Assembly: GCA_964036195.1 (NCBI GenBank)
Contig: OZ038453.1
Span: 12,933,206-12,997,205 of the forward strand
Direction: 5' to 3'
Origin: Sphaerolaimus hirsutus
Taxonomy: Eukaryota; Nematoda; Chromadorea; Monhysterida; Sphaerolaimidae
Length of the DNA: 64,000 nucleotides
Of this stretch, positions 39,301-48,416 are shown in pieces. The notes below the pieces were generated by a model. That model saw only the letters and a program-made list of their open reading frames with translations. It ran no database searches and was not told the origin of the DNA. The position numbers were made by a program, and so were the translations under genes. Each line of letters opens with the position of its first letter. The stretch's first letter is position 1.

Positions 39301-40673
39301 TGTGATTGTTGATGTGATTGATCTGTTTGTGAATCATCACCCTTATCAGGTGAAGGTTGTGATTTATCATCATCCTTTACCTCAGTGTCGATTTTATATT
39401 CAACACCGTCCTCTGTGTCGATTTCAAGAGGTACGAGGTTAGATGGGGATCTACGTGTGCGACGGCCGTTACTTGACAATACTGTGACTGCACGTATTTT
39501 GCCATCGCTTGACACGTGTATCTCGTGAACGCGGCCCATTTGCCACATGCCACGTGGCTGTTTATCATCGGTAATTAACACTACTTGGCCACGTTTGGGA
39601 GCTTCGTTGATAGTGCCTTTTTTCAAGCGTTGATTTTTGGCTCGATCTTTGAGTAGGTCAATGTATTGACGTGACCACTCATACCAAAGCACTTCACGAT
39701 TGTGACAAATTTGGTCCCAGAGTAATGTGATGTCATCTCTGTCCTTTTCAGGCACAGAGTTGAGTGCAATTTCGTCAATGCAATTGACGTCATTAACACG
39801 TGGGGGTGTGAGTGTGTAGGATTTTCCGATTTGTGAGGGTGTGAGATTGAATGATCCATCCGTCAGCTTATCCCATTCCTCTTTTGGAATTTTTCGCATG
39901 GGTTCAATCGTGGTGGAATCGAGTTCCATCTCACGTTTTTCATCCATGTAACATGGTGGTGGGGTGCCCCAAAGAAAATGAATTGGGCGCAGTATCGCTG
40001 CACCAATGTCTGTGTTTGACAAATATGACAATGGTCGCGTGTTGACAGAGAATTCGACGTCAAGCATGACTGTGAGAAATTCATGCCATGTGAGACAACG
40101 TCTGCCGCATGCTTTTTTGAGCAAGCGTTTGACTAATCCTACCATGCGTTCGTACACGCCGCCTTGCCAAGGACTATTGGCTGTGATAAAATGCCATTTT
40201 ACATCCAGCAGCATTTTGACACAATTTTTGAATGCGGGAGCATTGTCGGACCAAATTGTGTCCGGCATGCCTCGTCGCGAAATACAACGATTTAGAGCCA
40301 TCATTGTGTCGGCTGTTGAGACACTATTGGTTGACTCTAAATGAATGGCGCGTGTACTGAAGCATGTTAGCAACAAAATGTGTTGACTGTGACGGGTTCC
40401 GTTCTGTGAATAAACTAACGGTCCCATATAATCAATGCCAATATGTTGAAATGGCTTGATTTGTGATTGAGTTCGAGTGACAGGTAGTGTGTGAAAATCA
40501 GGTAATGTGAATGGACCACCTTCCGCTTTGCGGCATGTGACACATTTGCGCAAAATTTTTGCAACTACCTGCTTGGCACTTGACAACCAGCAGTGTTCGC
40601 GTAAATCTGCTAAAGTGTGAAGCATGCCACTGTGACCAGCAAGCTCATGAAAATGAGTAACTACCAGCGTTGG
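36318..40673 (-). CDS. BEL/Pao integrase fused to env-like glycoprotein
   Basis: First ATG at 40625 (1435 aa), but the frame opens just after the TGA at 40674 and includes THFHELAGHSG of the integrase HHCC zinc domain, completed by CVTC. The catalytic core has IDYMGP (D, about residue 63), SDNAPAF (D, about 127) and GVYERM (E, about 158). A C-terminal basic/beta domain follows (about 340-400). From about 475 a hydrophobic leader (LMALTLLIQSKLANAL) starts a Cys-rich, N-glycosylation-site-containing ectodomain. It ends in a Gly-rich amphipathic stretch and a transmembrane helix (VNIILIIITIACIGYIGYVY, about 1037-1058). A 370-residue basic/Ser-rich tail with a DPPPYH motif follows. The envelope class is uncertain; the pre-membrane region recalls class III fusogens such as chuvirus G. 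Confidence 0.8.
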   Translation of the reverse strand, partial: PTLVVTHFHELAGHSGMLHTLADLREHCWLSSAKQVVAKILRKCVTCRKAEGGPFTLPDFHTLPVTRTQSQIKPFQHIGIDYMGPLVYSQNGTRHSQHILLLTCFSTRAIHLESTNSVSTADTMMALNRCISRRGMPDTIWSDNAPAFKNCVKMLLDVKWHFITANSPWQGGVYERMVGLVKRLLKKACGRRCLTWHEFLTVMLDVEFSVNTRPLSYLSNTDIGAAILRPIHFLWGTPPPCYMDEKREMELDSTTIEPMRKIPKEEWDKLTDGSFNLTPSQIGKSYTLTPPRVNDVNCIDEIALNSVPEKDRDDITLLWDQICHNREVLWYEWSRQYIDLLKDRAKNQRLKKGTINEAPKRGQVVLITDDKQPRGMWQMGRVHEIHVSSDGKIRAVTVLSSNGRRTRRSPSNLVPLEIDTEDGVEYKIDTEVKDDDKSQPSPDKGDDSQTDQSHQQSQSSQQDARRANPRRTCRYTGTYSFWGNVSHLMALTLLIQSKLANALTWTDQYHKTFNLCHKTRTGHAIQLPEKVTCHFPQVTAIEDIVISIWTLRVEPQTTPIYRCFQQEHTIITYMSLVGGKSMLPPEVIRNHRVTTYDCMIAYQNKTWKGEPLVKIGHALWSTNKSLHIDYCYFCHNLSNTVMNFHIEEGVVASLDGKKIVSEIQDLSRCNPQAGYCYDSDNGVSSWNATAFNKQCAFQEIGQFDAQYSQNHYIVEKLQAAISVTWRSQQFPNNAECVPKDAKYIDQGSAFIQFLRYQLKKLKKPETEKAPLHFKLAPNLDVGVFHLLTAHQQYEVDKIAHLEQKQFGSIWQQLCHIRQTQLDIIHAIVTFNPTLGLRALLGRQNLYAEWHGDILMFWDCKPVTAEMIYFQHEYNNTCYKFLPVKVTDHPHIMFVAPGTNDLITHSPIDHCLMKDHKYYQLNDNSWANENGPTNLHVTKLPIKLIWAGSWKPFTLNVSGSPGVSMTDIAFSIMAAHHHFQNLQRLEQQVTRSVDYIATKSNDPKAVQAYIAGIGQGVGAYFEGVGKELGHIIHGSVTGGASALDTLLTGPLQTAVNIILIIITIACIGYIGYVYMQWRLVTGRGMLPDIKGFFRRKGRRDRSPNKWEPRPFSKEKSVSDGDVTARRNRKAASTNPLCQVKPSHNRQVCHSYLQSLSHPSSEFLHSNGFQDARYSLDRIPRSVIVPNAPKKLKWRRVRAGSQNLHPPASHKRRARHQTPDSQSPSLSQRRSQWKTRSLTASPCKSDSRDSLESQGSQVSSNHHSRHFPLYPKLFTNSITSIKNWSNQKLNDLKRSVTFLKQTPSQSDIELGEMEENHDQDLDPPPYHLTNSTQSLHSVRPHSQPPMSPCYQANRLQQRSNGSPPSRRRRASTRPTRSNKPSSSSPRNLRSSPTGQADQRGPQKTRRPGTGKAASLRRMPSNPWTSIMRRAGKMPASKTPTIYYHRSDESITGV
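36340..37482 (-). CDS. Overlapping 380-codon ORF in another frame of the env tail
   Basis: An ATG-initiated frame stays open for 380 codons across the region encoding the transmembrane helix and cytoplasmic tail of the env-like protein, ending 22 nt before that ORF's stop. The product would have a basic N-terminal third (KIGKRRRRNCQKKPKSG), an RSRSRSRSPS stretch and a very acidic C-terminus (EEDAVEPMDEHHEEG). It would be a nuclear- or RNA-binding-like protein with no domain I recognise. It would need splicing, reinitiation or frameshifting to be made. Alternatively it is a GC-driven open frame, since the last 300 bp are GC-rich and antisense frames are also open there. Confidence 0.45.
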   Translation of the reverse strand: MYWVYWLCLHAVAARNRQGYAARHQGLFPKKGQKGQKPKQMGTPSVQQGKIGKRRRRNCQKKPKSGFNKPALSSQTVTQSSSLSQLPSKFVTPLKRVSPFKRLSGRSVQPRSDPPVGYSTERAKEIEMETGARRVTKPAPPCESQAQSSSPNARLTVTEPVTTEVTMEDAFPDREPLQKRLKRFAGVAGLPGEQQSSLQTFSFIPQTFHKFNNINKKLVKSKVKRSKKIRDLPQTNTFTVRHRARRDGRKSRSRSRSPSVPFDQFNSIASQCTTSLTTSHVPLLPSQPLAATEQWQPTEPSKTSVDETDTLQQAFEQLAKESEKLPNWPGRPAGAPEDQAPGHGEGSQPEEDAVEPMDEHHEEGRENAGVEDADDLLPQE

Positions 40674-41189
40674 TCACCACCCGGTCTTTGGCAGGTAGTA
40701 AAACAACAAAGGGTTTCGGTGTTCTTTGTGAGACACACGCGTGACACAATATAATAAATTATTCCACGCGTCCCATTTGAGCATGTGGTGCTTGCCAAGT
40801 TGCGCTTGTGAAATGCAACCGGCACATTCCTCTGCTTGTGAAATGCGTAATACATGTCTAAATGCTTCGTTTAAATCAGCTTGTGTGATGGGTTTTGATA
40901 AATATTCGCTTTCGCGCTTTGCAGTTTTATGCATAGAGTGATTTAGCCAATATGTTTTGACACGAAGTAGATAAACAACAGTGCGCAACAATTTTGACAA
41001 TGTTGAAAATCGTCGAATGTCGATTTCGAACGGATTTGAAGGGATGTGACGTTGTCGACTTTCGACAAACGGATTTTGAGGAGTGACATTTTGTGACAAA
41101 TTGGGGTCCAAATTGACAGGCACTTGTTGTGCAAGAGCATTAGCTGGTTGTGAAGCAGGCTGTGAAGTTACTGCTCCAGCGTATGTCAA
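40674..41189 (-). CDS. Pol segment between RNase H and integrase (BEL/Pao), frame-separated
   Basis: 171 codons opening at a TTG that overlaps the TGA of the upstream ORF. It contains RRFSTLSKLLRTVVYLLR and ITQADLNEAFRHVLRISQAE, the conserved linker between RNase H and integrase in Pao-type pol. It ends at a TGA (40674-40676) that is in the same frame as the integrase ORF beyond. In intact relatives this whole stretch is one frame. Confidence 0.75.
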   Translation of the reverse strand: MTYAGAVTSQPASQPANALAQQVPVNLDPNLSQNVTPQNPFVESRQRHIPSNPFEIDIRRFSTLSKLLRTVVYLLRVKTYWLNHSMHKTAKRESEYLSKPITQADLNEAFRHVLRISQAEECAGCISQAQLGKHHMLKWDAWNNLLYCVTRVSHKEHRNPLLFYYLPKTGW

Positions 41190-44100
41190 GGTCGACTGAT
41201 GTGAGTGTCGCCTTTCGCAAGCTCTTCGGTGACAGGTTGCGCTTGATATTGCGAAATGTCAAGCATGGTTGATGTGAAGGGTTCAGCGAAAAATGTTGGT
41301 CCTGTGAACCACATTGTTTCGATCATTAGCTGATCAAAAGTACATCCCCGTGACGCTATGTCAGCTGGATTGTCTTTTGTAGCAACCTTGCAAATTTGAA
41401 TGCAGTGTTTTGACATAAATGAATGGATTTTTGTGACCCGATTGTTGACAAAAGTAGCCAGCGGCTTTGAAGTGTATAGCCAGCCGATGACAACTGTACT
41501 ATCGGTCCAGAGGAAATTACTGTGAATTTTCCATCCACCCAGCTCAATGAGTTCATGATGTAAATAATCGATGAGCTGTGCACCAATTGTGACACCGAGC
41601 AATTCCAAGCGTGTGATTGTGAGGGGTTGACCTTGTTTTGACGGAAGTGGAGCCAATTTTGTGCGAGCTGTGAGAAAACCACTAAAATATCGGTCATCTT
41701 CATAGCCGTATTCATCCGGTGAAATCGCTTGTTGACGCAAATAAGCGCAAACGGCGTATCCATCTTTAGAGGCATCGCAAAACACATGTAATTCTAATGG
41801 GCGTGTTTCGGCTTTGACATCGATGCCAAAAGAGTGAAATGAGCGCGGGAATTTGATTTGACTTATGGACGAGAGATGTCGTTTCAAATCATCCAGTAAG
41901 TCATCCGCCTCTGGGTCTTCGATGAGTTCATCCCAGGTTGTGATATTGCACCTTTGAATTATTTGTGACACGCGAAATTTCAACCAAAATAACGTGGGTG
42001 CTGTGATGCCAATAGGATCGTATGTTGAAGCCAGCAATTTGTTCAAATTGTGGCGCGTTGCTGTGACAATGAGCGTGAAATCTTTCTTGGGAGCTGGCAC
42101 TGCAATGGTGTCTTCAATGTGATCGTATACAAGACCCATTACTTTGATGTATTGTGACTGTTTCGGGTTGAGATCATCAGGTTTGATTTTCTCAGAAACA
42201 ATACGTGAATTTGTCATCCATTCACGCATGTTGAAATTTGCTCTTGCAAAAACAGCTTTAATTAAGCGATAGAGCTGTATTGCATATTTTTCATCATCTA
42301 CGCTGATAACTAAATTATCAACGTAAATGCTGTTGAGCAGCAGTTCCAGTTTCGATCGTTCATGTGTCTCAGCGGGATGCATGTGAGCTAATTCCGCTTC
42401 CAGGTGATATTTAATAACAGTCAACAAAATGGATGGACTGCATGTGAGACCAAATAGCACCCTTGTGAATTGCATCATTTGAATATTGTCTTCGTGAGTC
42501 GGAATAGTGTCATCGCGCAGCCAATAAAATTTTGTGAAAGCGCGTGATTTTGGGTGAAGAGCAATTTGTAAAAATGCTTTCTCAATGTCAGCTAATAACA
42601 CTACTTTTCCGGCTCTGAAACAAAGCATTAATCCGAGCGCCAGTGGTGTGAGAACTGGGCCTCGAAATAAGCAATTGTTGAGACTTGGCTTGCCTGCAGA
42701 ACCATCATACACTATTTGACATGTTGTCGATCTGCCAGGTGTGATGACAGGTTGGTGAGGTAAGATGTGTTCTTGCAAACCATCCTGTGAACCATAGACG
42801 GGTTCTATGACACCCTTGTGAAGTTGATCTGAGATGACTTTCGCGTAGATGGCGAATAAATCGGGATCTTTTCGAAACCTTTTCAACAGTGACAGAAAGC
42901 GGCGAAATGCTTCTGCATTGTTGGTTGGCAATTTGTGAATTGTTGACTTGAATGGCCAATCTACGCTATAGCGTCCAGTTTCTGGATCAAGAGTAATTGA
43001 TTCCAGAATTAACTGTTCAGCTATGTCATCATCATGTGATAATGGATCATCTGTGATACCTATTGACTCGAGACTGTGAAATTGAAATAATGTCTCTTGA
43101 CCAACAGCAACAGCTGATGATGCATGTGAACTGCATGATACCATGAATTGATGTGGTGAAATGTCAGGTGTTGTGACAAATGACTGTGATGACGCATTTC
43201 CGCCAAGCATCAATCCAAGTATTGATTTGACGATGATCAATCCAGATGGGAGTTCGATTTCCGTTGGTCGAATATCAAACTTCCAATAATAGTCTTGACC
43301 AATGACCACATCTGGTTGACATAGTTTGTGACAAAACTCATCAGTCATTTCTGTCAATTCAAGCGGTTCCGCGAATTGTTCTTGTGCATGTTCACCATAC
43401 ACAATATAAATGACTGTTTTGTCATCTTGTGACAAAGGAGGTGGGCATGCATATGTTGCCAAATTATCTACTGCACGTAAAGTGAGCGGAATTTGTAACA
43501 TATTGCCCTTATTGTCGACGTGTTTGTAAATAGGCATGATGGCCTCGACCAAAAACGTATTGACTGTGACAGGCGTTTTTGTCGCAAACACGTTCATTTG
43601 AAGAACAACATCTCCTTTGTTTTCAAAGTTATACTCATTTGCCACAGATGCTTTAATGTATGAATATTCGCATCCAGTGTCAAAGAATATTAACAAAGGG
43701 TCTGTGACTCGATTGAATTCAGTGTCTTTATTAATTAATGAAGCCTGGGCCACTTGCAAACGAACAATAGGCGCAAAATCGAACTCACATTCTTGTTTGG
43801 CCTGCTGCCTGGTAGCGGTGTTGGGGTTACCGTAACCCGCTTGTGCGCTCAGCACTTCCACCGTGGGCCTGTGACTGGGTTGAAGTGGCACCGACGATGA
43901 CATTTGGTTCGGGTTGAGGTGTGGGTACACCTCATACCGTTTCTGCTGGAAGCCGCGGATTTTGGCTTCGACGGTCTCCATGTCCATGCCGTCCTTGATG
44001 AGGCCGGTGCGGAGCGTCGTCCACAGCTCGTTTTCGCTGTGATACTTGCGGGCTTCCTCCTGAGCTCTCGCCTGGAGCTCGTTAGCGGGCCTCGGCCATT

Positions 44101-46024
44101 CGCCCATGTCCAGCGGACTGTCCATATCCATTTGATACAGCGTCTGCTGTCTCCACCGAAAATCATTCTCGTCCGGTGGGATGACACACACGCTCATCGG
44201 TTCCGTGTGTGAAGGCGGATACGATGGCGGTGCATGTGACGAAGCCGCACCCATTGTGATTACCTGAGCGTTGACAAAATTAGCGCTCGTTGCTTTGACA
44301 AAGGCTTTATTTTGTGAATTGTTTACCTGACGCCTTGCGGGTGCCTGTCTGGTAGGACAGAACGCCCCGTGATGTTGACCAATCTGGCGACAATAGTAGC
44401 AACTCAATCGTTGAGTGCACTGTTCCGCTTGATGGCCTCTGTGTGTGCAGCGTGTGCACACATCGCCCAAAGCTTGCAACCGTTCGATGCGCTCTCTCGG
44501 TGTGACGTATTGAGGGCAATCGGTGGTGTAGTGCTCTTTGATGCCACAGAACAAGCACTCGAATTTCGGCTTGCGATAGTCAGCAGCAGGTTGTGAAAAC
44601 TGCTTTTGACTAATCGCTCCGATCGCGGGAGTTCTGGGAGGTTGAGTGGAATTTTTATTTTTTCCTTGTTGTTTACCAACATTAGCATTGATACCAGCAA
44701 AAGCAACCGTGTTGTGAATAGGTTTTGGTTTTGAAAAGGTATTTTGTGATTTATTTCCCTTTTTCTTTTGCTGTTGCCAACCACCTCCATTTTGTGGCTT
44801 TTTTAACGATGAACTCTGTGATTTCTGAACAGCGTTTGAAGATTGTGAACTTTGTTGTTCAGTTTTCATCGCATCTAATCGAGCACGAGCAATGGTAGTT
44901 AATGCATCAACAAACCTGACGACTGTGAGTTCTGTGTCGTCGGTTGCAGCAGTGCGCATCGAATTCTGGTGTTCTTCTGTGACGGCAAGAACAATATTAT
45001 CAGGAAGATAACCACGAATTATTCTTAACACTGCACCAGAATCGACACTTTCACCCCTTTCTTTTAGTTGATTGAGAGTTGACAAAAGGGTTCTTGTGAA
45101 ATTTGTGAGGGAGTCTCCTCTTGACGAAGGCTTTTCGAGTGAATACAATTTATCCCAAAGGGCGGCTTGTACCCTATGTGTTTCACCAAAGTTTGATTTT
45201 AACATGGTGACCGCTGTGATGTAATCTCGACCATCACCTTTTAATCCGGCCAGCAGTTCTGCTGCTGGACCGGTAAGGCTGAGCTTAAGGTATGTATATT
45301 TCATACCATTTGACAAATTAGCTCGGTCGTGAATTTGAGCTCGAAAAATTTCCCACCAAGCTGCCCATTCTAACGGATCGCCGTTATATTTAGCAAGCTC
45401 GATTTTAGGTAACTTTAACAAAGTTTCCGGTTGTGAAGGTTGAGAACTACTTCCCATGTTGACATTGTTATAGGGTGGTTGTGAAGGGGGTTGAGTAGTT
45501 AAATCAACAGTTGACTGACCTTTCAAGGAAAGTATCAACCTTTCCGCGGATTTGATTTGCGCTTGGGTGGTCGCCATCCTCGATTCCAGCTCATCCATGA
45601 GCATCATCGCGTTGTTCGAGCCCGAGTAGAGCGCGCGCTCCAATTTTGCGTTGGCGCTCTTTATTTCCTCAGCCACTCCGTCTTGGTCTCTGTCCAGGCT
45701 TGTGATGTGATCTTGGACAATAGATGTGAATTTGTCCATAGCTGCGGACAGGTCCGAGCGTTTCAGCTCGGCTTGGTAGACGTAAGCTTGAAGTAATTCT
45801 AATACTTCCTCCGCCGCGCGCAAGTTTACGGCGGCGGGTTGTGACTCGTCTTTGACGATTTTAGGAATTGGTTTGGTTGTGAATCGTAGCACACCGTTGC
45901 GCACTCCAGTCAACGCCCGGCTATGTTGAGTCAACGGATGAGTTGTGTCAGACTCATCTACGTTGCCCAAAGGCATAGCTGCGGCGGCTGGGGCGCCTCT
46001 CTGAACGCGTAGACGTTCTTCCAT
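41186..46024 (-). CDS. BEL/Pao gag-protease-reverse transcriptase-RNase H
   Basis: 1612 codons from ATG 46024. N-terminal coiled-coil region (about 60-190), then the BEL-type gag/capsid domain (KYNGDPLEWAAWWEIFRAQI onward, about 225-380), then a Gln-rich linker. Three zinc knuckles follow (CLFCGIKEHYTTDC, CTRCTHRGHQAEQC, and CYYC...C; about 488-556). Protease carries FFDTGCEYSYI near residue 781. RT runs about 1090-1300 with LADIEKAFLQI and the active-site variant YVDN near 1236. RNase H-like has HVFCDASKDGY (about 1416) and WTDST (about 1506). It encodes capsid assembly, polyprotein cleavage and cDNA synthesis. The ORF stops at 41186, where the pol reading continues in the -1 frame. Confidence 0.92.
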   Translation of the reverse strand: MEERLRVQRGAPAAAAMPLGNVDESDTTHPLTQHSRALTGVRNGVLRFTTKPIPKIVKDESQPAAVNLRAAEEVLELLQAYVYQAELKRSDLSAAMDKFTSIVQDHITSLDRDQDGVAEEIKSANAKLERALYSGSNNAMMLMDELESRMATTQAQIKSAERLILSLKGQSTVDLTTQPPSQPPYNNVNMGSSSQPSQPETLLKLPKIELAKYNGDPLEWAAWWEIFRAQIHDRANLSNGMKYTYLKLSLTGPAAELLAGLKGDGRDYITAVTMLKSNFGETHRVQAALWDKLYSLEKPSSRGDSLTNFTRTLLSTLNQLKERGESVDSGAVLRIIRGYLPDNIVLAVTEEHQNSMRTAATDDTELTVVRFVDALTTIARARLDAMKTEQQSSQSSNAVQKSQSSSLKKPQNGGGWQQQKKKGNKSQNTFSKPKPIHNTVAFAGINANVGKQQGKNKNSTQPPRTPAIGAISQKQFSQPAADYRKPKFECLFCGIKEHYTTDCPQYVTPRERIERLQALGDVCTRCTHRGHQAEQCTQRLSCYYCRQIGQHHGAFCPTRQAPARRQVNNSQNKAFVKATSANFVNAQVITMGAASSHAPPSYPPSHTEPMSVCVIPPDENDFRWRQQTLYQMDMDSPLDMGEWPRPANELQARAQEEARKYHSENELWTTLRTGLIKDGMDMETVEAKIRGFQQKRYEVYPHLNPNQMSSSVPLQPSHRPTVEVLSAQAGYGNPNTATRQQAKQECEFDFAPIVRLQVAQASLINKDTEFNRVTDPLLIFFDTGCEYSYIKASVANEYNFENKGDVVLQMNVFATKTPVTVNTFLVEAIMPIYKHVDNKGNMLQIPLTLRAVDNLATYACPPPLSQDDKTVIYIVYGEHAQEQFAEPLELTEMTDEFCHKLCQPDVVIGQDYYWKFDIRPTEIELPSGLIIVKSILGLMLGGNASSQSFVTTPDISPHQFMVSCSSHASSAVAVGQETLFQFHSLESIGITDDPLSHDDDIAEQLILESITLDPETGRYSVDWPFKSTIHKLPTNNAEAFRRFLSLLKRFRKDPDLFAIYAKVISDQLHKGVIEPVYGSQDGLQEHILPHQPVITPGRSTTCQIVYDGSAGKPSLNNCLFRGPVLTPLALGLMLCFRAGKVVLLADIEKAFLQIALHPKSRAFTKFYWLRDDTIPTHEDNIQMMQFTRVLFGLTCSPSILLTVIKYHLEAELAHMHPAETHERSKLELLLNSIYVDNLVISVDDEKYAIQLYRLIKAVFARANFNMREWMTNSRIVSEKIKPDDLNPKQSQYIKVMGLVYDHIEDTIAVPAPKKDFTLIVTATRHNLNKLLASTYDPIGITAPTLFWLKFRVSQIIQRCNITTWDELIEDPEADDLLDDLKRHLSSISQIKFPRSFHSFGIDVKAETRPLELHVFCDASKDGYAVCAYLRQQAISPDEYGYEDDRYFSGFLTARTKLAPLPSKQGQPLTITRLELLGVTIGAQLIDYLHHELIELGGWKIHSNFLWTDSTVVIGWLYTSKPLATFVNNRVTKIHSFMSKHCIQICKVATKDNPADIASRGCTFDQLMIETMWFTGPTFFAEPFTSTMLDISQYQAQPVTEELAKGDTHISRP

Positions 46025-46283
46025 GGCAAATTTCGATCGATGTTTTGCTTATTAGCAATGTGGTAGCTAGCTGTGAACAAAATAGAATAATAAAAATAAA
46101 TATTTCGTTGCTTGTGACTTGTACTTGTAAAATTGTAAGTAAATATGCACGTGCTACTCACGATTTTGCGTCCAAAACCGTGTTACCGTAACCTCGTGCG
46201 TGTGACTCAGGCTGTGAAACTCAATTTCCAATGAAATTTCGCGCGAGACGACTTAATTAGAGTGACCAATTAGTTAATTAGTC

Positions 46284-46301
46284 ACCCTGCTCGCTGCGCC
46301 A
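46284..46301 (-). other. Primer binding site
   Basis: Immediately inside the 5' LTR the element strand reads tggcgcagcgagcaggg. Its TGG start directly next to the LTR is the complement of a tRNA 3' CCA. The priming tRNA was not identified. Confidence 0.7.
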
Positions 46302-47014
46302 TGTAAAATAATACGGAACTTGTTGAAGTGACTTGTGAACTAGCTCCTATTCCTAACCGAGGAAGAGGACAAATGTGAACGTATGAAAGTTGACGTGAAG
46401 CGTCGTCTCTAGTTGACGTTCCGTTATTTTATCAAAATGTGAATTAGTTGAGTTGAAGTGAATTGACGTGAGTTAGTGTGAAGCAAATTTAGATTGTTTA
46501 CCAGAGGTTTTGACGAACGTTTTTATTTAGACAATTAAATACAAAGAAATAAGTGTAAATAAAATATATATAAAATTGTACGTAAACAAAGGAATTAATT
46601 TACAACTAAATTAATTACTTAAATAAAACACGAAATAAGTTCTAATTACCGAAGAAATAAGGCAATTTATAGAAGGCACTTAATTACGACAAAAGGCGAC
46701 AATTAAGTGGCGCGGTTGTGAGGAAAGCACCTTAAACAGCGCAGGTGTGAATAAAGCACTGAGGTGACTTAAAGCACCAAGAGTTAAACTTAGCACCAAA
46801 AACAAGCGACTTAATAAAGTGACAACGGCGCTTATTTAGATCCTAGGAAGAGATTCTTGTGAAGTTGACGAGGTTGCAAACACTGCTGATTCTAGCTGTG
46901 AAATCGGCTTTTAAGGGCCAGACCGATGGCGATTGACTTGGCGCCAATCGGTCGGCTCTAATCTCCGATTTTTACCCAACATTTCCATTTGTGAAAGTTC
47001 AATCCTTGCCCGCT
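46302..47014 (-). repeat. 5' LTR of BEL/Pao element, cut by gap
   Basis: Near-identical to 35141-35855 with scattered substitutions and small indels. About 380 bp of LTR expected beyond 47014 is missing. After the gap a GGCGCC hAT-like sequence begins instead, so the LTR is truncated, interrupted, or hidden in the gap. Confidence 0.85.
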
Positions 47015-47214
47015 NNNNNNNNNNNNNNNNNNNNNNNNNNNNNNNNNNNNNNNNNNNNNNNNNNNNNNNNNNNNNNNNNNNNNNNNNNNNNNNNNNNNNN
47101 NNNNNNNNNNNNNNNNNNNNNNNNNNNNNNNNNNNNNNNNNNNNNNNNNNNNNNNNNNNNNNNNNNNNNNNNNNNNNNNNNNNNNNNNNNNNNNNNNNNN
47201 NNNNNNNNNNNNNN
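47015..47214. other. Assembly gap (200 N)
   Basis: Exactly 200 N, a typical scaffold placeholder of unknown true size, placed where an LTR meets a GGCGCC array. Confidence 0.98.
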
Positions 47215-47371
47215 TGGCGCCCTTTGGCACCCGGCGCCATATTTTCAGATGGCGCCATGGCGCAATTGGCGCCTGGCGCCATTTTCTTAGGCGCCTGGTG
47301 CCATGATTTTGAATGGCGCCATGACGCCATTGTCACCTGGCGCCATTTTTCCTGGTGCTTTTCCATCACTA
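47215..47371. mobile_element. GGCGCC-family hAT-like element, right part
   Basis: ggcgcctggcgccattttc-type arrays ending cttttccatcacta. The left end lies in the gap. Confidence 0.75.
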
Positions 47372-47379
47372 ATTGTGAC

Positions 47380-48316
47380 CAGGGTTGGCAAAATCTCAGA
47401 AAATAATAAAAATAAAATAAAATGGAAAATTAAAGAATAAAATAAAATAAAATAAAATGGAAAATTTTAAAATAAAAATGAAAATTGTATAAAAATCCGA
47501 ATTTTTGTAAACATTTTGTAAAATTGTATACGAATTCATATTTTTGTAAAAATTGTATAAAAATTCATATTTTTTGTAAAATTTTTATATTGTTGTTTAT
47601 TGTTCAACGTGTTTTTTGCGCAGCTGGGGCAGTCCCAAGCCCTGTAAAGTGTCAAAAATTTGTATGAAATGAAATGCAAAGTGTCAATTGTCATGACAAA
47701 TATAAATGAAAGTGGAAACTATAAAGCAAATTGTATTCGAATCTTATCTTTTGTAATCAAATCTTGTTGTTTTTGTATACAAATTTTTTGTGAACATTTG
47801 GCTACCAAAACATAAGATTTGGATACCAAAACATGAGGTTTGTATATCAAAACATAAAATTCAGATACACAATTTACACTTTGCATGACATTTGCCATGA
47901 CAATTGACACTTTGCATGACAATTTACAAATGCACCCAGCACACTACAGTAATCCTTCTACTGAAAATGCAAACAATTATTATCAATAATTGTAACTTCA
48001 CACTTGCAACTAGCTGACAATACCTACTGCATGCAACTTTTGCAAGGTAATGGAAAAATTTGTCACACGTTTTTTTTATGTTTAGGTCCAATTATCACAT
48101 TTTTCTGGCCTTGCATGCAAGATTTTTATTTTTTGTAAAATTTCTGTAAAATTTTTGTATAATTTTTGTAAAATGGTTCAATGTTATTATTTTATTAATA
48201 TTTTAGAATAAAATAAAATAAAATAAAATGAAACAAGAATAAAATTAAAATAAAATACATTTTTATACAATTTTTATACAATTTGTATACAAATGATTTT
48301 TATAAAACCAACCCTG
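47380..48316. mobile_element. hAT-like MITE, aaaataaaat family, TSD attgtgac
   Basis: Ends CAGGGTTGGCAAAATCTCAG and TAAAACCAACCCTG with exact octamers attgtgac (47372-47379 and 48317-48324). Same family as 17204-18054 and 23852-25108. Its target site touches the end of the preceding hAT-like element. Confidence 0.92.
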
Positions 48317-48416
48317 ATTGTGACCAATACTGAGTGTTTTCAGCCACAGGTAGATCAAATTGAAAACAGAGTTGTTAGAATTACTGAACTTTTTCAAAAG
48401 TATATGTAAACGTAAA

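Larger units (their letters stand above)
35141..47014 (-). mobile_element. BEL/Pao LTR retrotransposon with env-like domain
   Basis: Minus-strand order: 5' LTR (46302 to gap), PBS, gag-PR-RT-RNaseH ORF (46024-41186), short pol ORF (41189-40674), integrase plus env-like ORF (40673-36318), PPT, 3' LTR (35141-36238). Gag type, A17-like protease, YVDN RT motif and integrase DDE are characteristic of BEL/Pao. The LTRs differ by roughly 2% by eye over the 710 bp that can be compared, so the insertion is not brand-new. Pol carries a -1 frame break and an in-frame TGA, so this copy is probably defective unless recoded. Its host target duplication cannot be checked because of the gap. Confidence 0.9.
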
